From JANQNX01 sp040217095 (GTDB lineage: Bacteria; Pseudomonadota; Gammaproteobacteria; Eutrophobiales; Eutrophobiaceae), in assembly GCA_965229565.1 (NCBI GenBank), contig OZ245888.1:124001-188000 (forward strand): a stretch of DNA of 64,000 nucleotides, in the 5' to 3' direction. The translations under genes were made by a program, and so were the position numbers. How positions within the stretch are numbered: position 1 is the stretch's first letter; the number at the start of each line of letters is the position of its first letter. The notes below the pieces were generated by a model, which was not told the DNA's origin, searched no databases, and was given only the letters and a program-made list of their open reading frames with translations. Below are positions 1 through 8,505 of the stretch, piece after piece.

Positions 1-599
1 TGAGTTGTACCCAGGTAGTTGGATTCATCCAGTCCCTTGATGTCATCTTCGTCTATACGTGCCACGTAACCAATGGCGTGTACCATTTTATCAGCAAAAG
101 GATAATAGCGGTTCAGGCCAGCCACCACATCAACACCGGCAAAGCGATGCCTGTTTACAGAGAATAACGCGACTTCTTCTTCGTTCAGATTGAAACGTAG
201 CGGGATACTCTCAAACCGGCGTTGTTTTTTAAGCGATTTCTTGAAACGGGCAATATCATCGTCATTAATTTCGATGATTTCTTTCAGCTCCTTGATTGTT
301 GCATCGACGTTCTTGACTTTTTCCGGGACAAATTCAAGACTGAAAGAAGGTTTGTTTTCCGCGAGCACCACACCATCGCGACTGTATATCAATCCACGAA
401 TAGGCGGGATGGGTGCAATCTTTACCCGGTTTGAAGTAGCCAGTGTTGTAAAATGATCATGCTCGATAACGGTCAGGTAAAATACCCGGCCAATTATCAT
501 CAGGCTCAGCAGCAGTATGATTACACCGGCAAAATAGACGCGCCCGGCAATGAGCTGTGATTCATGCTCGTTATCTTTTAGATTAAACTCCTTGGCCAT
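1..599 (-). CDS. mrdA: Penicillin-binding protein 2, N-terminal part (cut by window edge)
   Basis: Transpeptidase of the elongation complex that cross-links side-wall peptidoglycan. Only the first 199 or so residues are inside the window. They show a short cytoplasmic start (MAKEFNLKDNEHES), one membrane segment (about residues 20-40), and the start of the PBP dimer domain with the pattern IPPIRGLIYSRDG, typical of PBP2/PBP3 proteins. The catalytic SxxK region lies beyond position 1. The ATG at 599 is 11 bases after the mreD stop, so the gene is the fourth member of an mreB-mreC-mreD-mrdA operon. Both the sequence and the context support mrdA rather than ftsI. Confidence 0.93.
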   Translation of the reverse strand, partial: MAKEFNLKDNEHESQLIAGRVYFAGVIILLLSLMIIGRVFYLTVIEHDHFTTLATSNRVKIAPIPPIRGLIYSRDGVVLAENKPSFSLEFVPEKVKNVDATIKELKEIIEINDDDIARFKKSLKKQRRFESIPLRFNLNEEEVALFSVNRHRFAGVDVVAGLNRYYPFADKMVHAIGYVARIDEDDIKGLDESNYLGTT

Positions 600-610
600 T
601 AATGCTGCCT

Positions 611-1105
611 TCAGGAGATATGATATTTACGGCGGATGTCCCGGAGGATGATAAACAGCCAGGGCCATATCAACATACTGGTGATGGCTGGCATCCAGTA
701 AGTCCAACCGCCTGCCTGCGAACCAATATAGTTGGTAATCAGGAGCATGATGAGCTCATATAGCAGTAAAAAGAAACAAACGATGACAGCCTGCTGCGCC
801 AGCGGAAAAACGCGCATGCGTTGATAAGATCGCAATGTAATATAGGCAATAATAACCAGTCCCAGGGCATTCTGGCCCAGCACATTGCTGTGCATCACAT
901 CGAGCAATAAACCCAGTACAAAGGCAACGGCAATACCAACGCGTTCCGGCACTGCCATGCACCAGTAGATAAGTACGATGGGGACCCATGCAGGACGCCA
1001 GTTATTTGCCCAGTCCGGTATAGGCAAGGTGGTCAGCATGATTGCGATAACAAAGCTGGCAATTATAATTGCATTACCCTGCTTGGTCTGTTTATCGAGG
1101 ATCAT
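611..1105 (-). CDS. mreD: Rod shape-determining protein MreD
   Basis: Integral inner-membrane component of the elongasome, working with MreB, MreC, RodA and PBP2. The 164-residue product is almost entirely hydrophobic with about five or six membrane segments, the usual size and character of MreD. It also contains a typical acidic/aromatic patch around LGLLLDVMHSNVLGQNALG. Its ATG overlaps the mreC stop in an ATGA tetranucleotide (1102-1105), indicating translational coupling. Confidence 0.95.
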   Translation of the reverse strand: MILDKQTKQGNAIIIASFVIAIMLTTLPIPDWANNWRPAWVPIVLIYWCMAVPERVGIAVAFVLGLLLDVMHSNVLGQNALGLVIIAYITLRSYQRMRVFPLAQQAVIVCFFLLLYELIMLLITNYIGSQAGGWTYWMPAITSMLIWPWLFIILRDIRRKYHIS

Positions 1106-1968
1106 CTTTTTGACACCTCGGCAACTTCCTCGGCCATGGAATTGATATGTTCATAAGGCCATACCATAAGCACTTCACGGCTCTTACTAAGCTGCGCACT
1201 GGGATTAATCATTACCTTGGCAAATGGCTCACCCGGGTCCAGAGTGATCTTTTCGATCTGTCCAACCGGATAACCTGATGGAAAACGCCGGCCCAGTCCC
1301 GAGGAAATGATGAGGTCGCCGACCTTGATGTCAGCATTATTAGGCAGATGTTCCAGCACCAGTTTGTCTGTCTGGCCGGTTCCGACAGCAATGGCGCGTA
1401 AACCATTACGGTTTACCTGCACCGGTAACGCGTGATTGGGATCGGTAATCAATAATACAGTGCTGGAAAAAGGGCCGACATGCACTATCTGTCCCATGAT
1501 TCCGGAGGCATCAACAATGGGCTGACCGTCATAGGCGCCTTCCCGTTTGCCCTTGTTAATCACTACCTGGCGACGGAAAGACTGCAGGTGTACTTCAATC
1601 AGTTCGGCAACCAGTACCTTGTCGTTTAATCGAAAAGAAGATTCCAGCAGTTCCCGTAGTCGCTGGTTTTCCGCTTCGAGGATTTCATAACGCTGCAGCC
1701 TTGAACTGAACAGCAGATGATCCTGCTTGAGTCGCTGGTTTTCCTCCATCAAGCTTTGTCTCGTAACCAGGGAGTCGGTAACCCATTCAGCTGCGTCAAA
1801 GGGAAGGTTAACCACGTATTGCAAGGGATAGACTACGGCAGAAAGCGTGGAACGAACGGCGGCGAGGTAATCTTTCTGGTAGTCGACAACCATCAGGGTT
1901 GCAGACAGAATACTAAACACCACCAAACGTATGTTCGCAGAAGCACGTCTTTGAAACAGGGTGTTAAT
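1102..1968 (-). CDS. mreC: Rod shape-determining protein MreC, probable ATT start
   Basis: Periplasmic scaffold of the elongasome that links MreB to the cell-wall synthases. The protein has one N-terminal membrane segment (VVFSILSATLMVV), a coiled coil rich in Glu/Arg/Leu (about residues 70-110 of the long form), and a C-terminal beta domain containing IMGQIVHVGPFSSTVLLITD. No ATG, GTG or TTG precedes the TTG at 1926 in this frame, and that TTG has no ribosome-binding site and would remove the Arg-rich cytoplasmic tail. An ATT at 1966-1968 sits six bases after GGAGG and restores the tail INTLFQRRASANIR, giving about 288 residues. The frame opens right at the mreB stop. The identity is secure; the ATT start is my inference. 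Confidence 0.93.
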   Translation of the reverse strand: MNTLFQRRASANIRLVVFSILSATLMVVDYQKDYLAAVRSTLSAVVYPLQYVVNLPFDAAEWVTDSLVTRQSLMEENQRLKQDHLLFSSRLQRYEILEAENQRLRELLESSFRLNDKVLVAELIEVHLQSFRRQVVINKGKREGAYDGQPIVDASGIMGQIVHVGPFSSTVLLITDPNHALPVQVNRNGLRAIAVGTGQTDKLVLEHLPNNADIKVGDLIISSGLGRRFPSGYPVGQIEKITLDPGEPFAKVMINPSAQLSKSREVLMVWPYEHINSMAEEVAEVSKR

Positions 1969-1989
1969 GGTATTCCTCCGTCGTGATTG

Positions 1990-3036
1990 CTATTCCACCG
2001 CCAGTATGTCAGTACCGAATTCGTCAATCATTTCCAGGTAACGTCCGCCACCACGGGCGACGCAGGTTAATGGATCCTCTGCCACGATGACCGGCAAACC
2101 GGTTTCCTCCATCAACAATCGATCCAGGTCGCGTAACAATGCGCCACCGCCCGTTAGTACCAGTCCTCGTTCTGCCACATCTGAGCCCAGTTCCGGTGGT
2201 GTCTTTTCAAGTGCATTTTTAACAGCGCCAACAATACCTGCCAGTGGTTCCTGCAGGGCTTCGAGAATCTCATTGCTATTCAGGGTAAAGCTGCGAGGGA
2301 TACCCTCGGCCAGGTTACGACCCCTGACTTCCAGTTCCTTGATCTCATTGCCTGGATAGGCGCAGCCGATCTCGTGCTTGATACGCTCGGCAGTGGCATC
2401 ACCAATCAGGCTACCGTAGTTGCGTCGAACGTAGTTGATAATCGCTTCGTCGAAGCGGTCACCGCCAATACGTACCGAGTCGGAATAAACTATGCCGTTA
2501 AGTGAAATGACGGCAACCTCGGTGGTACCACCACCAATATCCAGCACCATGGACCCCCGCGCGTCGCTGACCGGCATACCGGCCCCGATAGCTGCCGCCA
2601 TGGGCTCCTCGATCAAGTGTACCGTTCTTGCGCCGGCACCGCTGGCAGATTCGCGAATCGCGCGCCGTTCAACCTGGGTTGAACCGCATGGGACACAAAC
2701 CAGTACCCGCGGACTGGGCTTAAACAGGGTCGAACCGTGAGCATGATGTATGAAATACTGCAGCATCTTTTCGGTCACCGTGAAATCGGCAATAACGCCG
2801 TCTTTCAGAGGCCGGATGGCAGTAATGTGGCCAGGCGTTCGCCCGAGCATCCGTTTGGCCTCGTGACCGACGGCGCGGATGGATTTGGCATTGATGGTGT
2901 CACCGTCCTTACGAATGGCCACTACGGACGGTTCATTCAGCACGATCCCCTTGCCACGCACATAGATGAGCGTGTTAGCTGTACCCAGATCTATGGAAAG
3001 ATCGTTGGAAAACAGACCTCTAATTCGATTAAACAT
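1990..3036 (-). CDS. mreB: Rod shape-determining protein MreB, actin-like
   Basis: Bacterial actin homologue that forms membrane-bound filaments positioning cell-wall synthesis. The 348-residue protein is of normal length. It has phosphate-1 motif IDLGTANTLIYV (about 15-26), the second phosphate loop DIGGGTTEVAVISL (about 166-179), and the adenosine motif LTGGGALLRDLD near the C-terminus. The N-terminal sequence MFNRIRGLFSNDL is an amphipathic membrane anchor as in other gammaproteobacterial MreB. It is the first gene of the minus-strand cell-shape operon and is divergent from gatC. The upstream 246-base region is probably shared by both promoters. Confidence 0.98.
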   Translation of the reverse strand: MFNRIRGLFSNDLSIDLGTANTLIYVRGKGIVLNEPSVVAIRKDGDTINAKSIRAVGHEAKRMLGRTPGHITAIRPLKDGVIADFTVTEKMLQYFIHHAHGSTLFKPSPRVLVCVPCGSTQVERRAIRESASGAGARTVHLIEEPMAAAIGAGMPVSDARGSMVLDIGGGTTEVAVISLNGIVYSDSVRIGGDRFDEAIINYVRRNYGSLIGDATAERIKHEIGCAYPGNEIKELEVRGRNLAEGIPRSFTLNSNEILEALQEPLAGIVGAVKNALEKTPPELGSDVAERGLVLTGGGALLRDLDRLLMEETGLPVIVAEDPLTCVARGGGRYLEMIDEFGTDILAVE

Positions 3037-3282
3037 TAATTAAACCAATAACTTAGAAAAATAACGAAATGGCCAGACAGATTTTACTCATGGAAGGAAA
3101 AAGACGCGTCTGTCCTACGCTATACTCCTCAAAGCTCTTCATTTGTAGCCACATAAGCGATACTGAACCTCGCCCAGATCACCCGCAAATAAAAGCGTCA
3201 CTTTATCAATGGGCGAGGCTTTGGGCAAGCTAAGTAATATGATAGATTTCCTATTTTTTCAATAAATAACAAGCGCTATTTT
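3037..3282. other. Divergent intergenic region between mreB and gatC
   Basis: This non-coding stretch must carry the start signals for both mreB (minus) and gatC (plus). No consensus promoter stands out by eye. It holds a perfect 9-base inverted repeat, CCTCGCCCA at 3168-3176 and TGGGCGAGG at 3210-3218, separated by 33 bases. The repeat could form a stem-loop in the gatC leader or be a protein-binding site. Confidence 0.5.
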
Positions 3283-3570
3283 ATGTCCCTCGATAAATCA
3301 GAAATTGAGAAAATCGCCTGGTTGGCACGGCTCGACATCGAACAGCAGGATATTGACAATTTCAGTCAGGAATTGACCGGTATCCTGGACCTGGTTGAGC
3401 AGATGAATAACGTCAATACAGACCACATTTCTCCACTGGCACACCCGCTGGATATTGCGGCCCGACTGCGTGAAGACAAGGTAACCGAAACCAACCAGCG
3501 TGAAAATTTTCAAGAGCATGCACCTGCAACTGAAGATGGATACTACCTGGTACCCAGGGTCATTGAGTAA
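3283..3570 (+). CDS. gatC: Glutamyl/aspartyl-tRNA amidotransferase subunit C
   Basis: Small subunit of the GatCAB amidotransferase, which turns Glu-tRNA(Gln) and/or Asp-tRNA(Asn) into Gln-tRNA or Asn-tRNA. GatC wraps around GatA and links it to GatB. The 95-residue protein starts MSLDKSEIEKIAWLARLDI and has the family core LVEQMNNVNTDHISPLAHP, where a Pro-Leu-x-His element is typical. It heads a gatC-gatA-gatB operon, with 23 bases before gatA. Confidence 0.97.
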   Translation: MSLDKSEIEKIAWLARLDIEQQDIDNFSQELTGILDLVEQMNNVNTDHISPLAHPLDIAARLREDKVTETNQRENFQEHAPATEDGYYLVPRVIE

Positions 3571-3593
3571 ATAAAAGACAAGCAAACCAATCT

Positions 3594-5048
3594 ATGTTGC
3601 ATTCAACTATTGCAAAACTCGCCGCTGCGCTGGAACAAAAACAGATAAGTAGTGAGGAATTAACAAGGGGATATCTTGAACGCTGCAAGCAGTACAATGA
3701 TGGCCTGAACTGTTTTATTACTATCACTGAAGAGCAGGCACTAAACCAGGCAAGGGAAGCTGATAAAAGACGGGCAAACAACCAGGCCGGGAAACTTACA
3801 GGTATACCCGTTGCGCAAAAAGATATTTTTTGTACCCGGTCAGTTAAAACTTCCTGCGGTTCGAAAATGCTGGATAATTTCATTGCGCCTTACAATGCAA
3901 CCGTTATCGAGAAAATGAATGCAGAAGGCATGGTTATGCTTGGTAAAACCAACATGGATGAATTCGCCATGGGTTCATCGAATGAAACCAGTTTTTATGG
4001 GCCGGTAAAAAATCCCTGGGACCAGGCGCGTGTTCCGGGCGGTTCGTCCGGTGGTTCTGCCAGTGCCGTCGCTGCCCGACTATGCCCGGCAGCCAGTGGT
4101 ACAGACACGGGTGGATCTATCAGGCAGCCTGCCGCGTTATGCGGTATTACCGGGCTTAAACCTACTTATGGCCGGGTCTCGCGTTACGGCATGATTGCGT
4201 TTGCCTCCAGCCTCGACCAGGGCGGCCCCATGACACAGACCGCAGAAGATGCGGCACTGTTAATGAATGTCATGGCTGGTTTTGATGAACGTGATTCCAC
4301 TTCCGCGGATAAACCGGTTGATGATTACACGGCAAACCTTGATACATCGGTTGAAGGTCTGAAGATTGGTCTACCGACACAGTACTTTGATGACGCACTG
4401 GACAGCAATGTTGCCAGACAGATTGAACTAGCGATCAAGGAACTGGAAAAGCTCGGAGCAAAATGTCAGCAGATCGATTTACCCAATACAGAGCTTTCGA
4501 TACCGGCCTACTACGTGGTTGCCCCGGCAGAGTGTTCCTCCAACCTGTCCCGCTTCGATGGCGTGCGCTTCGGTTATCGCTGCGAGGATCCAAAAGACCT
4601 GTCTGACCTCTATTGTCGCAGCCGTAGTGAGGGGTTTGGCAAGGAAGTAAAACGCCGCATTATGATAGGCACCTACGTGTTATCAGCAGGATACTATGAT
4701 GCCTACTACCTGCAGGCGCAAAAAATCAGACACCTCATTCGTGATGATTTTACCCGCGCCTTTGAGGAAGTGGATGTCATTGCCGGCCCGACCGCGACCA
4801 GTCCCGCGTTTAAACTGAATGAGAAGCTGGATGACCCGGTCAGCATGTACCTGTCGGACATCTACACCGTGTCGGTGAACCTCGCCGGACTGCCCGCCCT
4901 CTCCTTGCCCGCCGGATTCTGTGACGGCCTGCCAGTAGGTTTGCAATTGATCGGTCAATATTTCGATGAGGCACGATTACTGAATATTGGTCACCGTTTT
5001 CAACAGGCGACCGACTGGCACAAACAAGTGCCCACGGAGTACAGCTAG
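3594..5048 (+). CDS. gatA: Glutamyl/aspartyl-tRNA amidotransferase subunit A
   Basis: Amidase-signature glutaminase that frees ammonia from glutamine and passes it to GatB. The 484-residue length is normal. The Ser-cisSer-Lys triad is readable as Lys76 (PVAQKDI), Ser151 (PGGSSGGSAS) and Ser175 (DTGGSIRQPA); the spacings of 75 and 24 residues are those of characterised GatA enzymes, so it should be active. The stop codon at 5046-5048 is followed after one base by the gatB ATG, consistent with translational coupling and equal subunit production. Confidence 0.98.
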   Translation: MLHSTIAKLAAALEQKQISSEELTRGYLERCKQYNDGLNCFITITEEQALNQAREADKRRANNQAGKLTGIPVAQKDIFCTRSVKTSCGSKMLDNFIAPYNATVIEKMNAEGMVMLGKTNMDEFAMGSSNETSFYGPVKNPWDQARVPGGSSGGSASAVAARLCPAASGTDTGGSIRQPAALCGITGLKPTYGRVSRYGMIAFASSLDQGGPMTQTAEDAALLMNVMAGFDERDSTSADKPVDDYTANLDTSVEGLKIGLPTQYFDDALDSNVARQIELAIKELEKLGAKCQQIDLPNTELSIPAYYVVAPAECSSNLSRFDGVRFGYRCEDPKDLSDLYCRSRSEGFGKEVKRRIMIGTYVLSAGYYDAYYLQAQKIRHLIRDDFTRAFEEVDVIAGPTATSPAFKLNEKLDDPVSMYLSDIYTVSVNLAGLPALSLPAGFCDGLPVGLQLIGQYFDEARLLNIGHRFQQATDWHKQVPTEYS

Positions 5049-5049
5049 C

Positions 5050-6498
5050 ATGGAATGGGAAACAGTCATCGGTCTTGAAATCCACGCGCAACTGGCCACG
5101 TCCAGCAAGATTTTTTCCGGCGCGGCAACGGCATACGGTGCCGACCCCAACGTGCAGGCCTGCGCGGTAGACCTTGGGCTGCCCGGCGTATTACCTGTCA
5201 TTAACAAGGAAGTCATACGCATGGCCATCAGGTTTGGTCTTGCCATTGATGCCAGCATTCCGGAAACTTCCATATTTGCCAGGAAAAACTATTTTTATCC
5301 CGACCTGCCCAAGGGCTATCAGATCAGCCAGTTTGAGTTACCGATCGTAAGCCAGGGTCACATCGATATTCCACTGGAATACGGCGGCACAAAAACGATA
5401 GGGATTACACGTGCACACCTGGAGGAGGATGCCGGTAAATCGGTACACGAGGGTTTTGCCAACATGACCGGTATCGATCTGAACCGTGCCGGCACTCCAT
5501 TACTCGAAATCGTATCTGAACCGGACATGCGCAATGCGAAAGAGGCAGTGAGTTACATGAAAAAGATTCACTCGCTGGTTCGCTACCTGGAGATCTGCGA
5601 TGGCAACATGCAGGAAGGTTCTTTTCGTTGTGATGCCAATGTCTCTGTACGGCTTAAAGGTGAAGACAAACTCGGTACCCGTACCGAATTGAAAAACATC
5701 AACTCGTTTCGCTTCGTCGAACAGGCCATCAATTACGAGGTAGAAAGACAGATCGATATTCTCGAGGAAGGCGGCAACATCATCCAGGAAACACGTTTGT
5801 ATGACCCTGGAAAAAATGAAACCAGACCCATGCGCAGCAAGGAAGAAGCCAATGATTATCGCTATTTTCCGGACCCGGATTTATTACCTGTGGTCATCGA
5901 TGAGGCACTAAAGGAAGAGATACGTTCATCACTACCCGAATTGCCGGATGCAAAAAAACAGCGTTTTATTGAACAGTTTCAATTATCAGAACAAGACAGC
6001 CTGTTACTTACCAGCCAGAAAGAAATGGCCGATTATTTTGAGGCCTGCCTCAAGGCATCCGCCAACGAGGCAAAACTCTGTGCAAACTGGATCGGTGGCG
6101 AATTAAGTGCCGCATTGAACAAGGACAGTATCTCAATCACAGACAGTCCCGTTACCGCATCCATGCTTGGCGGTCTGGTCAAGCGTATCAAGGACAACAC
6201 GATTTCCGGGAAGATTGCCAAGCAGGTATTCGAGGCCATGTGGAACGGTGAAGGTACGGCCGACGAAATCATCGAGAAGCAGGGACTGAAACAGGTGACC
6301 GATACCGGTGCCATTGAAAAGTTTGTCGATGACGTCATTGCCAATAGCCCGGACCAGGTTCAACAATATCAGGACAGCCCCGCTGAGAAACAGGGCAAAC
6401 TGATTGGTTATTTCGTCGGACAGGTCATGAAATTGTCCGGCGGCAAGGCCAACCCGAAACAGGTCAACGAGTTGCTTAGGGATAAACTGTCCAGATAA
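5050..6498 (+). CDS. gatB: Glutamyl/aspartyl-tRNA amidotransferase subunit B
   Basis: Kinase/transamidase subunit that binds the misacylated tRNA, activates the side-chain carboxylate with ATP and amidates it. The ATG at 5050 gives 482 residues beginning MEWETVIGLEIHAQL, the family's usual N-terminus. An in-frame earlier start would extend back into gatA and is not credible. The catalytic cradle is followed by the helical and YqeY-like tail (GKIAKQVFEAMWNGEGTADE and ANPKQVNELLRDKL). The gene ends five bases from the convergent LysR gene with no visible terminator between. Confidence 0.98.
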   Translation: MEWETVIGLEIHAQLATSSKIFSGAATAYGADPNVQACAVDLGLPGVLPVINKEVIRMAIRFGLAIDASIPETSIFARKNYFYPDLPKGYQISQFELPIVSQGHIDIPLEYGGTKTIGITRAHLEEDAGKSVHEGFANMTGIDLNRAGTPLLEIVSEPDMRNAKEAVSYMKKIHSLVRYLEICDGNMQEGSFRCDANVSVRLKGEDKLGTRTELKNINSFRFVEQAINYEVERQIDILEEGGNIIQETRLYDPGKNETRPMRSKEEANDYRYFPDPDLLPVVIDEALKEEIRSSLPELPDAKKQRFIEQFQLSEQDSLLLTSQKEMADYFEACLKASANEAKLCANWIGGELSAALNKDSISITDSPVTASMLGGLVKRIKDNTISGKIAKQVFEAMWNGEGTADEIIEKQGLKQVTDTGAIEKFVDDVIANSPDQVQQYQDSPAEKQGKLIGYFVGQVMKLSGGKANPKQVNELLRDKLSR

Positions 6499-6503
6499 CA
6501 GCT

Positions 6504-7424
6504 CTATACTTTGTCATCAAACAAGTGCTCATTGATATAGTTCACAAGGTGATCAAGCCATACGCCCGCTGTATCTTTTCTGACGATACAACTGTAATTA
6601 ATCATAGGCGCCGGTTTTTGCAATGGCCGATATGTTGTCCCCCTCACACAAGTGTGCTTTAGTGAATCTGCGATAGTCGCAATCCCCTGCCCTGCTGCGA
6701 CAAGCCCAATCGCTGTAGAGCGTGGTGCTGTTTCTATAATGGCATGAGGACTGAACCCTGCCTGCTTGCAATAAAAAATAATCTCATCGTACATGACCGG
6801 ATTGGTTTTGCGTGGAAACAGAATCAATGTCTCTTCTCGCAGGTTTTTCAATGCTACTATTTTTTTTCTCGCTAATGGATGATGCTCCGGGAGAATGAGT
6901 CCTGTTCTGTCAGCTTTAATAGGTATGGTTTGTAGTAAAGGATTGTCAGGACGATAAAGGATAAACGCGGCATCCAACCGACCAGCGATCACATCACCGA
7001 TAAGTTCATCAGATGTGTTTTCTGAAAAGCTAAATTCGCAACCGCTAATGGTCTCATGCAATGTTTTTAGAATGCCCGGTAGAAAACTGGACATGGCGGC
7101 ACTTGAGTAGCCGAAACGCAACTTGACGTGCTGGCCCATCGCTACTTTATATGTCAGTTCCAGCTTGTCATATAACAGGTCGAGCGCTTTGGGCAAGGCC
7201 TGGTAAAGATATTGGCCTGCTCGTGTCAGCTGGATTCTGCGTTTCGACCGGTCAAACAATTCGCAACCAATCGATTCTTCAAGTTGTGCTATCTGACGTG
7301 ACAGGGCCGGTTGTGCAATATGCAATTTTTCAGCCGCGCCCCTGAAACTCATCGCTTCTGCAACAGCCAGGAACGTACGCATTTGGCGAAAATCAGGTAT
7401 GTTATGATGCCTTTTTGTTATCAT
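6504..7424 (-). CDS. LysR-family transcriptional regulator
   Basis: Probable DNA-binding activator or repressor responding to a small molecule. The 306-residue protein has the LysR winged helix-turn-helix at about residues 12-70 (SFRGAAEKLHIAQPALSRQI, then LFDRSKRRIQLTRAG), followed by a two-lobed periplasmic-binding-like effector domain. The family member cannot be named, but the layout resembles BenM/CatM/CbbR-type regulators. It is divergent from the secreted SnoaL-like gene at 7517, with 92 bases between, so that gene and the tautomerase after it are the natural candidate targets. A dyad, TTA-N11-TAA at 7418-7434, overlaps its own start codon and could serve in autoregulation. Confidence 0.9.
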   Translation of the reverse strand: MITKRHHNIPDFRQMRTFLAVAEAMSFRGAAEKLHIAQPALSRQIAQLEESIGCELFDRSKRRIQLTRAGQYLYQALPKALDLLYDKLELTYKVAMGQHVKLRFGYSSAAMSSFLPGILKTLHETISGCEFSFSENTSDELIGDVIAGRLDAAFILYRPDNPLLQTIPIKADRTGLILPEHHPLARKKIVALKNLREETLILFPRKTNPVMYDEIIFYCKQAGFSPHAIIETAPRSTAIGLVAAGQGIATIADSLKHTCVRGTTYRPLQKPAPMINYSCIVRKDTAGVWLDHLVNYINEHLFDDKV

Positions 7425-7434
7425 ATGATGCTAA
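7418..7434. promoter_or_regulatory. Candidate LysR-type operator dyad
   Basis: An inverted repeat with TTA and TAA arms around eleven bases, containing the perfect 10-base palindrome ATCATATGAT at 7420-7429. It spans the LysR start codon and lies about 80 bases upstream of the divergent SnoaL-like gene. LysR regulators usually bind such interrupted AT-rich dyads in divergent intergenic regions. Position and symmetry are seen; binding is inferred. Confidence 0.35.
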
Positions 7435-7516
7435 TAATATATTGGATAGTTATCAGTTGTCCATTAATAATAGATACTCCAAAGTTTTTACACTTATATT
7501 TAACAAGGAGTTAATT

Positions 7517-7981
7517 ATGCAAATTTGCAAACGAACGGGTAACTTATTGCTATCCATATGTCTTTTATTTCCGTCCGCATTTGTCTTCGCTGATTCTAAT
7601 GCAGGTCCACAACCGAGCATTGAACAGATAAACAGTAAATGGAATATGCATTTTAATAATGCCAATCCCGTTGCCCTGTCCGAAATGTATGCGGAAGATG
7701 CCATTGTGTCTCCTGGTAATGGCACCACCTTGCATGGTCGAACCGCTATACATGACCTGTTTGCCGGCTTTTTTGAAAATGGCTTGCACGAACACTCAAT
7801 AGACACGATCAGTAGCTTTAGGGAGGGTAATGTCATTACGCAGGTTGCCCGTTGGCAGGCATATGGGCCAAGTTCAGAAGGTCAGAAACCGGTTTACGGC
7901 GGCATCCTGGTAAGTGTACTTAAACAGGATAACAACGGCGATTGGAAGACGTATCTGCATCTGTGGAATATGTCCAGCTAA
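7517..7981 (+). CDS. Secreted SnoaL-like (NTF2-fold, DUF4440-type) protein
   Basis: Unknown function. The start is the ATG at 7517, preceded by AAGGAG seven bases upstream. It gives 154 residues with a clear signal peptide (MQICKRTGNLLLSICLLF..., cleavage likely after VFA at residue 25). The mature part reads as a cone-shaped NTF2-like domain. WNMHFNNANPVALSEMYAEDA and GRTAIHDLFAGFF match the pattern of SnoaL/SgcJ/DUF4440 proteins, and WKTYLHLWN is the usual C-terminal strand. Such proteins are enzymes or ligand-binding modules and the sequence does not fix which. It is divergent from the LysR gene and precedes the tautomerase gene, so the three may form one unit. Confidence 0.75.
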   Translation: MQICKRTGNLLLSICLLFPSAFVFADSNAGPQPSIEQINSKWNMHFNNANPVALSEMYAEDAIVSPGNGTTLHGRTAIHDLFAGFFENGLHEHSIDTISSFREGNVITQVARWQAYGPSSEGQKPVYGGILVSVLKQDNNGDWKTYLHLWNMSS

Positions 7982-8002
7982 TATAATTACTTTGAAAACT
8001 GT

Positions 8003-8037
8003 ATGGTCAGGGACGGCGCTATGTTCTCCCTGACCAT
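8003..8037 (+). terminator. Strong stem-loop after the SnoaL-like gene
   Basis: An 11-base perfect inverted repeat (ATGGTCAGGGA at 8003-8013 and TCCCTGACCAT at 8027-8037) with a 13-base loop lies 22 bases after the stop codon. No run of T follows, so it may be a mRNA-stabilising or attenuating structure before the tautomerase gene rather than a complete intrinsic terminator. Confidence 0.5.
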
Positions 8038-8097
8038 TCACCAGAAATTACAGTAGAGTAAGACCAGGCCATCTTATTTAAGCAGGAGGATATGATT

Positions 8098-8463
8098 ATG
8101 CCACTCGTTAATATAACAATACCAAAAGGGAAACCAAGAGAGTACGTTAAGGCCATTGCCAATGGCGTCAATTCCGCCGTTATAGAAACAATGGATTTCC
8201 CGGACGATGACCGCTACCAGATTATCCACGAAGTGGAGGATTATTGCCTTGAGTACCAGGAAAGGACCGGTGACAGGGTAATGATGTTCCTGATCATGCG
8301 CGCCGGTCGCTCCAACAAGGCCAAGCAGGCTTTTTACAAAAAATGTACAGAAAACCTGCAGGCCAATCCGGGTATCGATCCGGCGAACGTGTTAATCACC
8401 ATCGCCGAAAATCACGATATAGACTGGTCATTCAAGGACGGCCTGGCTTCTTTCGTTGTATAA
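8098..8463 (+). CDS. Tautomerase-superfamily protein with N-terminal proline
   Basis: Probable small-molecule tautomerase or related enzyme of the 4-oxalocrotonate tautomerase superfamily; the length and pattern resemble the Tautomerase_2 group. I chose the second ATG (8098) over the one at 8092 because it gives MPLVNITIP, leaving the catalytic Pro1 after Met removal, and because it lies seven bases from AGGAGGA. The product is 121 residues, with an internal repeat-like second half (DPANVLITIAEN). The substrate is unknown. It follows the SnoaL-like gene on the same strand and ends in an intrinsic terminator. It could be co-regulated by the upstream LysR protein. Confidence 0.8.
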   Translation: MPLVNITIPKGKPREYVKAIANGVNSAVIETMDFPDDDRYQIIHEVEDYCLEYQERTGDRVMMFLIMRAGRSNKAKQAFYKKCTENLQANPGIDPANVLITIAENHDIDWSFKDGLASFVV

Positions 8464-8488
8464 AAAAACCAGGACAGGCCGGTTTTTT
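8463..8488. terminator. Bidirectional intrinsic terminator
   Basis: The stem AAAAAACC (8463-8470) with GGTTTTTT (8481-8488) around a 10-base loop sits directly after the tautomerase stop and 17 bases before the 3' end of the convergent minus-strand gene. The A-run and T-run make it usable on both strands. Confidence 0.7.
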
Positions 8489-8505
8489 AAATAGAACAAC
8501 TCGTA

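Noticed and set aside
4987..5049. gatB extension into gatA
   Set aside because: The extra residues have no family support; ATG at 5050 gives the conserved N-terminus.
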